Assembly: GCA_013376985.1 (NCBI GenBank) | Contig: JACABB010000016.1 | Location: 36,842 to 100,841, forward strand | Reading direction: 5' to 3' | DNA: 64,000 nt | DNA from: Bacteroidales bacterium | Lineage (GTDB): Bacteria > Bacteroidota > Bacteroidia > Bacteroidales > Tenuifilaceae | Shown here: in pieces, positions 44,818 to 54,955 of the stretch | Layout: each line of letters begins with the position of its first letter | Position numbering within the stretch: the first letter of the stretch is position 1 | The notes under the pieces: model-generated | What the model was told of the DNA's origin: nothing | The model's database searches: none | The model's input: only the letters and a program-made list of their open reading frames with translations | Translations under genes and position numbers: made by a program

Positions 44818-46326
44818 ATGAAATACATAATCTCAATAATTGCATTATTATTCACCCACCAAAGCTTCTCTCAAAATAATTACAATGATTATTCTCAGCG
44901 CGAGAAAGAGGTGGTATTCTTAGATAATTTTGATAACAATAATAATCGTTGGTGGCTTGGTGACAATACTGAGGCGTTATCGACTATTGAAAATGGGTAT
45001 CTTACTTTAGAGTGGAGAGGAAAAACGCCTATATGGTATAGTCTTAATGGAATTATTTTTGATTTCACTCGAGATTTTGAAATTGAAACTCTCGTAAAAC
45101 AAACAGGCGGAGCTAAGGGAAATCTATTTGGGTTGATATTTAATAAATCGGATAAAGGCGAATGTGGTTTTATTGTAAACTGCAACAGCGAGTCGGTTGT
45201 TTATCAGGATAAAATTAATGAAACCAGAAGATTCATAAAAGATGGGGGAGAGTTTGTTCCTAATATTAGCGTTGTATACAATGAGTTTACCAAGTTAACT
45301 ATTAGAAGAACAGGCGATGAATTTTCCTTTTTTGTAAATGAAGTCCTATTAAAATTGGGAACTATTACTGATTTTAATTCTAATCGAATTGGTTTTCAGA
45401 TATGGTATAATTCAAGAATATGTATAGATTATTTAAAAGTGTCGTATTTAAAAAAGATAAACGAGATAACTACACCTGAAATTGCAGATAACCTAAAGAA
45501 TAAAAATAATAATCAACCTATCATAAAATCTGATGTTGATGTAAATATTCCAGTTGCTGCAAAGCAAAACCCCGATAGATTTGCTCTTATAATTGGTAAT
45601 GAGGATTACTCCTCAAAGCAAAAGGAGATAAATACTGAAATGAACGTTGAGTTCGCTAGAAATGACGCTACCATTTTCAAGGAACATGCAATTAAGGTAT
45701 TAGGAATTCCCGAGCAGAATATCACATTTCTACTTGATGCAACGCTAGGAGAAATGAGTCAAGGAATTGATAAACTAAATAAGATTATCAAAGTAACCGA
45801 AGGAACTGCTGACGTATTTGTTTACTACGCCGGACATGGACTACCCGATGAGAATACTAAAGAGGCCTATTTAATTCCTGTTGATGTTAATGGTACCAAT
45901 TTGAACTATGCAATCAATTTAAATACCTTATACTCAAAGTTAACTGAATTCCCGAGCAGAAGAGTTACAGTATTTTTAGATGCCTGTTTTAGTGGAGGGG
46001 CTAGAAATCAAGGATTACTCTCAGCTAGGGGGGTTAAGGTTAAACCAAAGGAAGATAAGTTAAAGGGAAACTTAGTTGTGTTTACTGCAAGTTCGGGTGA
46101 GCAAAGCTCATTACCCTATAAAGCAAAAAATCATGGTTTATTCACCTATTTTTTACTAAAAAAGTTTCAAGAAACAAAAGGGGATGTGACATATAAGGAG
46201 CTATCCGATTATTTGAATAAATCCATTAAATTGAATTCAATTCTAATTAACGATAAGGAACAACTTCCGCAAACAAACACTAGCATGGATATTCAGACCC
46301 AATGGGTAAACTGGAAGTTTAATTAA
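44818..46326 (+). CDS. Exported caspase-like (peptidase C14) protein with an N-terminal concanavalin-like domain
   Basis: This 502-residue protein has a signal peptide (ending HQSFSQ), a beta-sandwich of about 190 residues resembling LamG/3-keto-glucoside-hydrolase-type domains (FLDNFDNNNNRWWLG, FEIETLVKQTGGAKGNLFGL), a linker, and a caspase-fold domain with H340 (VYYAGHGLPDE) and C390 (VFLDACFSGGARNQG). The catalytic pair is intact. It should act outside the cytoplasm on Arg/Lys or Asp sites, as metacaspase-like enzymes do. A 155-residue gene follows 6 bp later. Confidence 0.85.
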   Translation: MKYIISIIALLFTHQSFSQNNYNDYSQREKEVVFLDNFDNNNNRWWLGDNTEALSTIENGYLTLEWRGKTPIWYSLNGIIFDFTRDFEIETLVKQTGGAKGNLFGLIFNKSDKGECGFIVNCNSESVVYQDKINETRRFIKDGGEFVPNISVVYNEFTKLTIRRTGDEFSFFVNEVLLKLGTITDFNSNRIGFQIWYNSRICIDYLKVSYLKKINEITTPEIADNLKNKNNNQPIIKSDVDVNIPVAAKQNPDRFALIIGNEDYSSKQKEINTEMNVEFARNDATIFKEHAIKVLGIPEQNITFLLDATLGEMSQGIDKLNKIIKVTEGTADVFVYYAGHGLPDENTKEAYLIPVDVNGTNLNYAINLNTLYSKLTEFPSRRVTVFLDACFSGGARNQGLLSARGVKVKPKEDKLKGNLVVFTASSGEQSSLPYKAKNHGLFTYFLLKKFQETKGDVTYKELSDYLNKSIKLNSILINDKEQLPQTNTSMDIQTQWVNWKFN

Positions 46327-46332
46327 AATTCT

Positions 46333-46800
46333 ATGGCAAGCGAAAACCCTTATTTGATTGAATTGAATAGTAAAACCGATGATGAGCTGTTCGATATTAT
46401 TGCTAATTCCAAGGATATAGAAAATCCCTTAATGCACGAAACGGCTATTAATATTGCACTAGAACGTGAACTTATTACCGATTATCAGGCAAAACACCTA
46501 CTGGAGGGGAATATTGCAGTACTAGAGTATAATCCCGAAAATATTGATAACCAAGAACTAGAAAAGGAAGCGCAGGTAAGCCATGAAAAATCCAAGGAGA
46601 AGAATAATGTAAGATTTGGATTATCATTAATGGGAGGAGGAGCATTTCTTATATTATATTATTATAACGGCGGATTGATATTTCCGATTAAAACATTAAC
46701 AATTGGAATAATTTCAATGTTTGTGGGAACAATTCTTTTAATTATTGGACTTATTGAAAAGAATAGAAAAAAAAGCAATGTCAAAGAGAGTATTGGCTGA
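46333..46800 (+). CDS. Small protein with two C-terminal membrane helices, partner of the caspase-like gene
   Basis: The 155 residues split into a soluble acidic N-terminus (about residues 1-95, with an EYNPENIDNQELEKEAQVSH stretch) and two membrane helices (about 99-116 and 125-147) before a basic tail. I do not recognise a family. It begins 6 bp after the caspase-like gene, so the two are co-expressed; a regulatory or anchoring partnership is an inference. Confidence 0.6.
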   Translation: MASENPYLIELNSKTDDELFDIIANSKDIENPLMHETAINIALERELITDYQAKHLLEGNIAVLEYNPENIDNQELEKEAQVSHEKSKEKNNVRFGLSLMGGGAFLILYYYNGGLIFPIKTLTIGIISMFVGTILLIIGLIEKNRKKSNVKESIG

Positions 46801-46842
46801 ACCTTTTTTGCTAAAATTTTCTTTACAAGAAGACTTCTAATT

Positions 46843-48606
46843 TTAGCTTTCTATCTTCTCGTTTAAAAGTAAATTAATAGCATCCTTAAATGAACCGGCT
46901 AGGGTAACATTGCCTGTATTTACAAAGAAAATCTCATCAGCATTTTCAATAGTGTTTAAGCGATGGGCAATTATTACTCGTGTTGTAGATGGTGGGAGTT
47001 TCTTTAGTATCTCGTCCAGCAATTGTTCCGTAATAGTATCGATATTTGCAGTGGCTTCATCAAGAATAAGCAGTTCTGGTTTTCGAAGCACAGCGCGCAT
47101 AAATGCGATTAGCTGTTTTTGACCAAGGCTAATACCATCTCCTGTGGTTTGAACCACTGTTTCGAGTCCTTGATCAAAGCGTTGCAGTAAACCTTCCAAA
47201 CCTGCGTCGGAGATTGCCTCTTCCAGCTGCTTGTTTGAGAAGTTTTTGTATTCAACATTTCCATATAGGATATTATCGCGAACAGTTCCCGAGAACAGAA
47301 AAGGTTCTTGAAGAATAAATCCAATCTTCCGACTGCGTTCTTCGGGTTTGTAGGAACGAATATCCTTACCATCCAACAATACTTTGCCTTTAGTTGTATC
47401 GTATAATCTGGCAATAAGTGATGCAATAGTGGTTTTACCACCTCCGGTAGGCCCTACAAAAGCATAGGTTTTTCCTTGTTCTAAATCGAAATTTACGCTG
47501 AACAATACCTCTTTTCCATTGGGATACTGAAATGATACATCTCTAAAAGTTAAGTATGATTTACTTATTTCGCTTTTATCATCTTCAACAATATCTAAAT
47601 TGTTCTCAAGGGATAACAGCAGCGAAATTCGATCCCAACCAGCTAAAGCTACTTGGAAACTGGCCCAAAGGGCTGCTAATTGGCGTAATGGGTTGTAAAA
47701 ATTATTTATATAAGCAATAAAGCTGATAAGCAAACCAAGGGTAAATAGCCCTTTAATAATTAAATAAATTCCGAAAGAAAGCACAATTAGCTGACCAATA
47801 TTAGCAGCTAAAGTATAAATTGGCATGAAAACAGTATTAGCAATACCTGTTTGAATGGATTGTGCATAATTTTCTTTATTAACCTTTTCGAAACGTTTGC
47901 GGAAATAATCGCGACGATTAAAGGCAATAATTACTTTAAAATTTGCAAGACTTTCTTGTACCTCGGCGCTAAGGGCTCCGGTTGTTTTCATGCTAGCCGC
48001 ATTTCGGCGTTTTACCCAAGGTGATACACTCTTTGTAATGAACCATACTATTAATGCTGGCGATAATGCGGCAATACCTAGGGGGAGATTTATGCATAGC
48101 AGAAAAATTCCAGCCCCAATCATGATAATAAGGCTACCAATAAATTGCATTAACGATTGCGAGAAAAACTGGTTTACCTTATCCGTATCATTATTAATGC
48201 GTGAAATAAGATCCCCTGATTTATTTTGATTAAAAAAATCGACTGGAAGTTCTTGCAATTTATTAAACACTGCATTTCGCAAGCTGAATAGCATACGTTG
48301 CCCTATGCCACCCATCATTAGCATTTGAATGTAGTTAACAACAAAAGCAACTATATAAACGGATAGTAGAATTGCTGCAAATACCAGTACGCCATGAAAT
48401 TGCTTAGTTTGAATATACTTGTCGATAGTGTGACCAATTAAATATGGTCCAAGCAGGCTAATCCCTGCGTTTAATAGGATTGCCGCAAATGCAATAGTAA
48501 GACTACGACGCTCTTCACCAATAATAGTGATCAATTTCCGGAGCGATGCAAGGTTCGATTTCTTTTGCTCCGTTTTATTTGCTGCTTGATTTAGATTATA
48601 ATTCAT
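46843..48606 (-). CDS. ABC exporter subunit, catalytic half (permease-ATPase fusion)
   Basis: This 587-residue half transporter has six membrane helices (residues about 25-340) and an ATPase domain with Walker A GPTGGGKTT, signature GDGISLGQKQ and Walker B LLILDEATANID. Glu after the Walker B Asp marks a normal hydrolysis site. It overlaps the preceding half transporter by 11 bp, so the two form a heterodimer of the TM287/288 or BmrC/D type. The exported substrate is unknown; multidrug export is the usual guess. Confidence 0.88.
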   Translation of the reverse strand: MNYNLNQAANKTEQKKSNLASLRKLITIIGEERRSLTIAFAAILLNAGISLLGPYLIGHTIDKYIQTKQFHGVLVFAAILLSVYIVAFVVNYIQMLMMGGIGQRMLFSLRNAVFNKLQELPVDFFNQNKSGDLISRINNDTDKVNQFFSQSLMQFIGSLIIMIGAGIFLLCINLPLGIAALSPALIVWFITKSVSPWVKRRNAASMKTTGALSAEVQESLANFKVIIAFNRRDYFRKRFEKVNKENYAQSIQTGIANTVFMPIYTLAANIGQLIVLSFGIYLIIKGLFTLGLLISFIAYINNFYNPLRQLAALWASFQVALAGWDRISLLLSLENNLDIVEDDKSEISKSYLTFRDVSFQYPNGKEVLFSVNFDLEQGKTYAFVGPTGGGKTTIASLIARLYDTTKGKVLLDGKDIRSYKPEERSRKIGFILQEPFLFSGTVRDNILYGNVEYKNFSNKQLEEAISDAGLEGLLQRFDQGLETVVQTTGDGISLGQKQLIAFMRAVLRKPELLILDEATANIDTITEQLLDEILKKLPPSTTRVIIAHRLNTIENADEIFFVNTGNVTLAGSFKDAINLLLNEKIES

Positions 48607-50350
48607 AGTGATGCGTGCTTCGTTGTGAGCTATAAATTTGAATATATTCAGGCGAACTCTTTTTCAACTCCTCGTGTTTACCCGAAGCAATAACTTCGCC
48701 CTCCATTAAGAGGATTATTTGGTCGAAATTCTTTACTGGAGCAATTTTTTGAGTAACAGATATAAGTGTCAAATTGGGATAATTATTTTCGAGGTTGCAA
48801 AGAATTTTACTTTCAGTAGTTCTATCAACCCGCGAGGTAAAATCGTCGAGTAAAAGAATTTTAGGGTTTATTGCAAGTGCACGCGCTAGCATAATACGCT
48901 GCTTTTGCCCACCCGAAAGGCTGGTACCGCGTTCCGAAACAACGGTATCGAGTTTTTGAGGGAGCGAGTCAATAAAATCTGTTAGTTCTGCCGTTGCAAT
49001 GGCTTTTTCCAATGATTCATTTGTTACTTTATCGTTGAAAGCAATATTTTCACGTAGACTCATATTAAAAATCACGCTATCCTGAAAAACAAAACCTATT
49101 TGGCTATGGAATAGCTGCTTTGTGTATTTATCTGCACTTATTCCATCAAACTCTATTGTTCCTGATGTTGGAGAAATAAGATTTGTAAGCAGATATAATA
49201 GCTGACTTTTGCCTGCTGCGGTTGGTCCAATTATGGCGGTTTTACTGCCCGCTTTTATCGAAAATGAAATATCTTTCAATACAGGTTTCTCTTGATAAAA
49301 CAAGGAGACATTTTTAAGATGTACATCTCCCTTTATATCACTATTAATGGTTCCAGCATCAGCTATCTCGGCTGCTTCAAGAACCTCGTATACTCTTTGA
49401 TAGGAGGCAGATGCATGTGCAATAATATTGCTCATAAAGCCAATCATCAGAACTGGAAAAATTAGTAGCATGATGTAGCTATAGAATGCAGCAAAATTTC
49501 CTAACGACATGCTACCAACCATAATAAAATGCCCGCCCATAACTAGTATCGTTATCACAGCGAGATTGGCTACAAATTGAATAACTGGGACTAGGGTTGC
49601 AAACAGGCGTAAAATGGATAATCCTAAATCGCGCGACTCAATGTTCTTTTCCAGAAATCTCATGCTTTCTGGTTGTTGTGAATTCAGCACCCGTATTAAT
49701 GCGGAGCCCAAAATACTTTCGTTTATAATCTTGTTCAGCGAATCTATAATCTCCCTACTCCGTTTAAAAAGCACTCGAACCTTTCTTAGCACAATAAAAA
49801 AAGTAAAACCAATAATTGGAACAATTGTAATAACGGCTAACGCCAGTTTCCAATTAATAAGAATAAGTAAAATGCATGTGCCAATAATTACAAAAATTGA
49901 TGAAACGATAACGACAAAGGCTTGCGAGACAAACGTTTTTATTGCATCAACGTCCGATGTGAGGTTTGTTAAAAGTTTAGATGGATTCGATTTGATAATG
50001 TAGGTATAGCTTTGCCGTGATATTTTTTCGGAAAGTTGTATGCGCAAATCTCTCGCTACACGCTCGGAGGTATATGTTTGAAATATATTTTGAAAGAAGG
50101 TAAATAAAAATATTGTACCAGCGGCTACTGCAAACTCAACTATCACTAATTCCATATCATAATGCTTTGAGGAAAAAGCATCGATACCCCTAGCAATGAT
50201 TTTAGGAATTAGCATATTAACAAGACTTGACAGTAATGCCATAATAATTAGCACGGAAACCATCCCCGAATATGGTTTCAGTAAGCTGAATATACTGGGG
50301 TTAAGATTTTTGCCTTTTGCAGGTTGAGAGGTAGTATTATCCATATTCAT
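48596..50350 (-). CDS. ABC exporter subunit, degenerate-site half
   Basis: This 584-residue partner also has six membrane helices and an ATPase domain with Walker A GPTAAGKSQ, a canonical signature TSLSGGQKQ and Walker B ILLLDDFTSRVD. The Asp that replaces the usual catalytic Glu is typical of the degenerate site in heterodimeric ABC exporters. It is the first gene of the pair and begins 118 bp after the chromate transporter stop. No C39 peptidase domain is present, so it is not the GG-peptide exporter of the C39 type. Confidence 0.88.
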   Translation of the reverse strand: MNMDNTTSQPAKGKNLNPSIFSLLKPYSGMVSVLIIMALLSSLVNMLIPKIIARGIDAFSSKHYDMELVIVEFAVAAGTIFLFTFFQNIFQTYTSERVARDLRIQLSEKISRQSYTYIIKSNPSKLLTNLTSDVDAIKTFVSQAFVVIVSSIFVIIGTCILLILINWKLALAVITIVPIIGFTFFIVLRKVRVLFKRSREIIDSLNKIINESILGSALIRVLNSQQPESMRFLEKNIESRDLGLSILRLFATLVPVIQFVANLAVITILVMGGHFIMVGSMSLGNFAAFYSYIMLLIFPVLMIGFMSNIIAHASASYQRVYEVLEAAEIADAGTINSDIKGDVHLKNVSLFYQEKPVLKDISFSIKAGSKTAIIGPTAAGKSQLLYLLTNLISPTSGTIEFDGISADKYTKQLFHSQIGFVFQDSVIFNMSLRENIAFNDKVTNESLEKAIATAELTDFIDSLPQKLDTVVSERGTSLSGGQKQRIMLARALAINPKILLLDDFTSRVDRTTESKILCNLENNYPNLTLISVTQKIAPVKNFDQIILLMEGEVIASGKHEELKKSSPEYIQIYSSQRSTHHYEL

Positions 50351-50468
50351 TCAAAATATTTTGCAAAGGAATTCAAAAAAGCTGATTATTCATTCAATTA
50401 AAAAGTAAAATCATACAATTTGTAGGTAGGTTTACTTTTATAAGACTTATAATTCTTCAAAAACTCTA

Positions 50469-51617
50469 TCACATTATCAGCGATACTAAAACACCTCCAA
50501 GAATTATCCAAATAACATCAACTTTTCGCAGAAGAAGAACAAATGCGGTAATTGTGAGTATAATGGGGAAGATACTCCAATTAACGCCGATGGCAAAACG
50601 ATATGTAACTATTGTGAGCAAACCTACAAAAGAGCATAGAATGCCGTTTATAACCCTATTGAATTGTGGGTACGAGCTGAGCTTATCGAAGAATGGGATT
50701 ATGCCCATAAGAACAAGGAATGATGGGGTGAAAACAGCCATAGTTGCAAGTAAACTTCCCAGAATCCCAAAGTGCATATACCCAAAAAATGTAGCCGAAA
50801 TAATAATCGATCCTGGGGTTACTTGCCCAAGAATAACGCCATCCATAAATATTTTTTCGTTGAACCAACCGAATAAATCAACCAGCTCGTGATACATTAT
50901 TGGCATTGAGGCTAAACCGCCACCAAACGAGAACAGATCGATTCGTAGCATGAGAGTTGCCAGCGTAAAATAATCCTTATCCACAAAGAATAAAATAATT
51001 GCTCCAGCAGCAACAGAGGCCAATGCCCAAAGAAAGAACCGAAAAGTTTTTACGCTCTCAAGTTTTTGGAATTGATGGGAATCCTCTTTTGTAAATATAA
51101 TGCCTAATAGTGCCGCAGCTACCAGTACTAGTGCTGGGTGTAATTTGGTTAGGAATAACCCGGCAGCAATAGCAGCAATTACCCAATCGTTCCAATTATG
51201 AAAATTCTTTTTGCCAAAAGTGTATGCCGCATTTGCAACAATGGCAACAATAACCACCCTTAACCCGCTTAAAACACGCTCAACACCCGAAATATTTTTG
51301 GAATGCTTATACAATATCGAAAGAATAAATATGATAAGAAATGCAGGAAACCCAAACGCAACAAAACAAACAATTGCCCCCGGAATACCCTTAATTTTCA
51401 AGCCAACATAGGCAACTAGCTGCATTACAATTGCCCCTGGAATAATTTGGCAAAGCGCAAGACCCGAATCAAAGGTATTTGCATCCAACCACTTTTTTTT
51501 ATCAACAATATGTTTTCGGATATGAGCCATCATGGCAGGACCACCAAAGGCTGTAAGCCCCATCCAAAAGAAAACACGAAACAAATCAAAATAGCTAGGA
51601 CTTTCCTTCTGTTGCAT
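50469..51617 (-). CDS. Chromate transporter, ChrA family (fused two-domain)
   Basis: This 382-residue protein is a fused ChrA of two CHR domains in tandem, each with about six helices. The motifs are FWMGLTAFGGPAMMAHIRKH at the start and LFSFGGGLASMPIMYHEL in the second half, both signatures of the family. Members export chromate or related oxyanions, but many homologues have no tested substrate. It lies between an inverted-repeat element and the ABC exporter genes. Confidence 0.88.
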   Translation of the reverse strand: MQQKESPSYFDLFRVFFWMGLTAFGGPAMMAHIRKHIVDKKKWLDANTFDSGLALCQIIPGAIVMQLVAYVGLKIKGIPGAIVCFVAFGFPAFLIIFILSILYKHSKNISGVERVLSGLRVVIVAIVANAAYTFGKKNFHNWNDWVIAAIAAGLFLTKLHPALVLVAAALLGIIFTKEDSHQFQKLESVKTFRFFLWALASVAAGAIILFFVDKDYFTLATLMLRIDLFSFGGGLASMPIMYHELVDLFGWFNEKIFMDGVILGQVTPGSIIISATFFGYMHFGILGSLLATMAVFTPSFLVLMGIIPFFDKLSSYPQFNRVINGILCSFVGLLTIVTYRFAIGVNWSIFPIILTITAFVLLLRKVDVIWIILGGVLVSLIM

Positions 51618-51645
51618 ACAATGGATTAACTTGAAAAATCTAATT

Positions 51646-51823
51646 TAAACGGAGTTCAATCTAACTATAATATCTTGATTCTTAGTTCACCATTAGATTG
51701 TTGCTTTGTCATGCTGAACGGAGTGAAATCCGAAGGATTCGCAGAAAGCAACCATCTGTTTTATAAACAATTAGATCCTTCGCTTCGCTCAGGATGACAC
51801 CTTACATTGACCTTACGTTATTT
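51646..51823. mobile_element. MITE-like element, family 1 copy with an extra insert
   Basis: TAAACGGAGTTCAATCTAAC at the left and CTTACATTGACCTTACGTTA at the right form the degenerate inverted ends. The interior stem GTCATGCTGAACGGAG... is interrupted by a short extra segment (CCGAAGGATTCGCAGAAAGC). The right end reaches the stop codon of the methyltransferase gene. Confidence 0.6.
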
Positions 51824-52697
51824 AACAAATGGTTAACCAAAATGAACCACCGTGCCTTTCAACATTATCTAAATTCTTATGATTCCAAATAGGTTCAAGA
51901 ATTGTTCTTAATTCTTTATCCTCACTTATAAAATAATTTGGTAATAGAGGTTTGTATTTTTTGCTATTCGCTAATAAATACATTGCAAGGCCATATTGCT
52001 CCGAATAAAATCTATCACACATAAATTGTGGATAATCGAACGGTAAGTAAATATCATGAATATGGACTATAACCCCTTTTGGAATATTTGGTAAAACATC
52101 TAAATAAAAAACCAGTGAATCGGAATTTGGTAAAATTCGATGGGAGTTATCAATAAATAGAATATCATTTTCTTTTAGGGAGAAAATAAAATCAAAGTTA
52201 ATGTTCTCAAAAGGTTCACGAATAATTTTAGTTGCAAGTTGATCTATTTCTGCCCGAGGAGCAGGGTCAATTGAGATAATATTTGTATTCAACCCATTAT
52301 CCTTTATAGCTTTGTAAGCAATCTTTGTAGAAAAACCAGAACCTACCTCAACGTAAGTTTGGGGTTTAAATTTTGCGATTATTGTATAAATTCCAACGAT
52401 ATCCAAACCGGGCAAGAATTTATTATTATAAACAGGTTTGGAATTATCACTTTCCTCATCCATCTTTTTAAACGATTGAAAAACCTCTTTATATTTCACT
52501 GCCTCGTTTAATAGTTCAACATACAACGAACGGTTTTCATTTATTATCTCACAAAGCAGATTGTGTGGGGGTAATCCATACCCATACCTTGGCTTAAAAT
52601 TTACTTTATAGTCTAAAAACAGATTTTGAAACTTAGGAGAAAGAAACCTATAGATATCTTTAATTTTCATGCCCAATAGTTTTAATTTCATTACCAT
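51822..52697 (-). CDS. Class I SAM-dependent methyltransferase, Methyltransf_24-like
   Basis: This 291-residue protein has a class I methyltransferase core: motif I TYVEVGSGFSTKIAYKA, motif II SIDPAPR, a post-II acidic residue in NDILFIDNSHR, and VHIHDIYLPFDYP. Related proteins act on small molecules, sugars or tailoring steps. There is no membrane segment. The start at 52697 may be long; MKIKDIYRFLSPKF at 52670 is a natural alternative. The stop codon TAA coincides with the edge of the inverted-repeat element. The substrate is unknown. Confidence 0.75.
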   Translation of the reverse strand: MVMKLKLLGMKIKDIYRFLSPKFQNLFLDYKVNFKPRYGYGLPPHNLLCEIINENRSLYVELLNEAVKYKEVFQSFKKMDEESDNSKPVYNNKFLPGLDIVGIYTIIAKFKPQTYVEVGSGFSTKIAYKAIKDNGLNTNIISIDPAPRAEIDQLATKIIREPFENINFDFIFSLKENDILFIDNSHRILPNSDSLVFYLDVLPNIPKGVIVHIHDIYLPFDYPQFMCDRFYSEQYGLAMYLLANSKKYKPLLPNYFISEDKELRTILEPIWNHKNLDNVERHGGSFWLTIC

Positions 52698-53023
52698 TTG
52701 AAACGGTTACAGTATAAATCCCGCACTAAAATTACTACAATTAATTTTAGTTTATTCATTAGTCCAATTTTCAATATTTGCAATTCCTTTAAAAAGGAAT
52801 TTTTTCAAGATATTGAGGTTACAGTTCAGATGTTATTATGCAGAAGTTAATTATGTAATTGAAATGATTTTTAAGATGCCTAAATTGAAAATTTACTGAA
52901 TAACTTAAAGTCTCTTTGGTATTCCAAAACGTTTGCAAACTGAGATAAAAGCTTTTTTATAACCCCAATTTAAGATTAGGTATCATATTTGCAGATACAC
53001 TATGAATCTCATTAAGACTATAT
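52698..53023. other. A/T-rich gene-free stretch, nothing recognised
   Basis: The 326 bp between divergent genes hold no clear RNA, repeat or conserved promoter. A CATATTTG sequence about 30 bp before 53024 is only a weak -7 match. Confidence 0.45.
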
Positions 53024-54955
53024 ATGAAAGATATTAAAGAACAGATCCGAACTTTAGCAAAAGAGGATTGCTATAAAGAACTTTATGAACTTTTTGTAAA
53101 TAAACAACTTAACTATTCTTATTACAACGATTTTTTAAAACTCAAAAAGAGGTCTTTTGGATTTGCTCTAAATTCAAAATTTTGGCAATCAAAACTTTCA
53201 ACACTATTTATCCCAGAAATCCTCTCGTCCATAAATAGTTATTCAATTTTTAAGTCATTCTTTTCTAAAAACGAGAACTTTAACGAAGAAGTGTTGAATA
53301 GAATAATTCATATCAATTGCGAGCAATTTATAGAACAATTTAAATTAAATAAAGGATTTAAACTTATTAGATTTATGGAATATTTATCTAAAGATACTAA
53401 CCCTCAGATAATATGCTTTATTCGAGAGTTAGAGGTAATCTGTAGATTTAGTCTTGAGCAATCACATGAAATTTATAAACAATTAAAACAACTTTCAAAA
53501 TTCGAGATAGCAAAGGTCTTATCAACAATTAGTAATTGGCAAATAACAAATTCGGAGAATTTAAATGTAAATAATCCAGGATTCATTGTTCAGTTAATAC
53601 ATATTGTTAACAAATATTTTGAATTTATTGAAAAGTCAATTCATCAACCAAAATTTTCGTTTGATGAAATAGATCAAGGCGGTGATAATGTATACAATAG
53701 AAACAAACAGACTATTGAGATAGAGGCTAGCATAGCAATATTGTATAAGTGTTTTGAAAACAATATTGTTATTGATTTGTATTGTTCAGGTTACATGTCT
53801 TTTGAATACGTTTCAAAATTGGGTTCAAAATTGGTAACGAATAAGAATTATGAACGATATCAATTAAATGACTTAAAAGTTAAAATTGATGAGATATATT
53901 TTACTTTAGGAGAATCCTCTAGGGAATCCTTCATTTCTAATGCTTTGCTAAATAAAAATAATTTTTTTATTAAATACTGTAAGACCTACTTCTCTTTCTA
54001 TGGAAATTTTGCAGCTCTATTTTTGCAGAAAAATGGATTTGATCTTTATGATACAATTTATATTATTCGGTCAATAATTGATAAACAAGATATTAAAAAG
54101 GAGATATCAATTTGGAGGTTTGACGATTTTTGCGCGTTATTCGAAAGTATGTTTTCTAAAATCAATAATTTCAGGGCAATATTGAATTATCTGATTTTTG
54201 ATTTTAATATAGGAGTTAATCCTAATATTCTTTATAAACCTTTCATTAAGATTGATAACAATATTTGTTTGCTAAATGGACTCTTACGTAGAAGAAGTTG
54301 GAATATTATTTACCTAAATAGGATAATTGAAGAGTTCGAATCTCAAGAAATTGGCGAGTCATTTGAAAAAAGTATACCGCCAATTTTTTCGCAAAATAAT
54401 TTTTCTATTGCTCCTAAACGAAATCAAATAACAATAAATAGCAATGAGTCAACAGATATAGATTTATTGGCTCATAAAAACGGACTTATATTTGTTATTC
54501 AAGCAAAATTTTCAAAAATTGTTGAAGATTATGATTTTATCTCATTTATTGAAAAAAAACGACTTGCCGAAGATGCAAGCCGTCAAATGGATATATCTTT
54601 AGTTTGGATAAATGAGAATTGGGAAGATGTTTGTAAGGATTTAAAAATAAGCACTTCAATTGAAAAAATTGAAATAATCCCTTTAATAATAACCAATTAC
54701 TACGATGGTGATGGCATATTATACAATGGAAAATATCCTAAAATTTCACTACTTCAACTTCACGCTATTTTTAATAATAAGACAAATCTATTAGATGTAA
54801 TAAGTCCAACCAGTCATTATATTTTAAATAAAAAGAATAAAATTGAAATTCCAGAATCTTCATATTCAGATCTATTTAGTGATCCAAAAAAATTGGAAGA
54901 TTTATGGTTTAATCAACCTAATTCGATTACACCTCGAGAAATATTGATTTTTTAG
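53024..54955 (+). CDS. Orphan protein with a C-terminal PD-(D/E)XK-type nuclease domain
   Basis: This 643-residue soluble protein is mostly alpha-helical and very A/T-rich. The last third holds a nuclease-like core: STDIDLLAHKNGLIFVIQAK, with D478 and D480, then Q493-x-K495, the D...QxK pattern of Mrr/NERD-type PD-(D/E)XK enzymes. The first 440 residues match nothing I recognise. No modification gene or partner is adjacent. The gene could be a solitary anti-phage effector or a repair-type nuclease. Confidence 0.6.
   Translation: MKDIKEQIRTLAKEDCYKELYELFVNKQLNYSYYNDFLKLKKRSFGFALNSKFWQSKLSTLFIPEILSSINSYSIFKSFFSKNENFNEEVLNRIIHINCEQFIEQFKLNKGFKLIRFMEYLSKDTNPQIICFIRELEVICRFSLEQSHEIYKQLKQLSKFEIAKVLSTISNWQITNSENLNVNNPGFIVQLIHIVNKYFEFIEKSIHQPKFSFDEIDQGGDNVYNRNKQTIEIEASIAILYKCFENNIVIDLYCSGYMSFEYVSKLGSKLVTNKNYERYQLNDLKVKIDEIYFTLGESSRESFISNALLNKNNFFIKYCKTYFSFYGNFAALFLQKNGFDLYDTIYIIRSIIDKQDIKKEISIWRFDDFCALFESMFSKINNFRAILNYLIFDFNIGVNPNILYKPFIKIDNNICLLNGLLRRRSWNIIYLNRIIEEFESQEIGESFEKSIPPIFSQNNFSIAPKRNQITINSNESTDIDLLAHKNGLIFVIQAKFSKIVEDYDFISFIEKKRLAEDASRQMDISLVWINENWEDVCKDLKISTSIEKIEIIPLIITNYYDGDGILYNGKYPKISLLQLHAIFNNKTNLLDVISPTSHYILNKKNKIEIPESSYSDLFSDPKKLEDLWFNQPNSITPREILIF

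Noticed and set aside
46843..50350. The ABC pair as exporter of the GG-leader peptides
   Set aside because: Neither half has an N-terminal C39 peptidase domain, and the pair lies 13 kb from the peptide genes.
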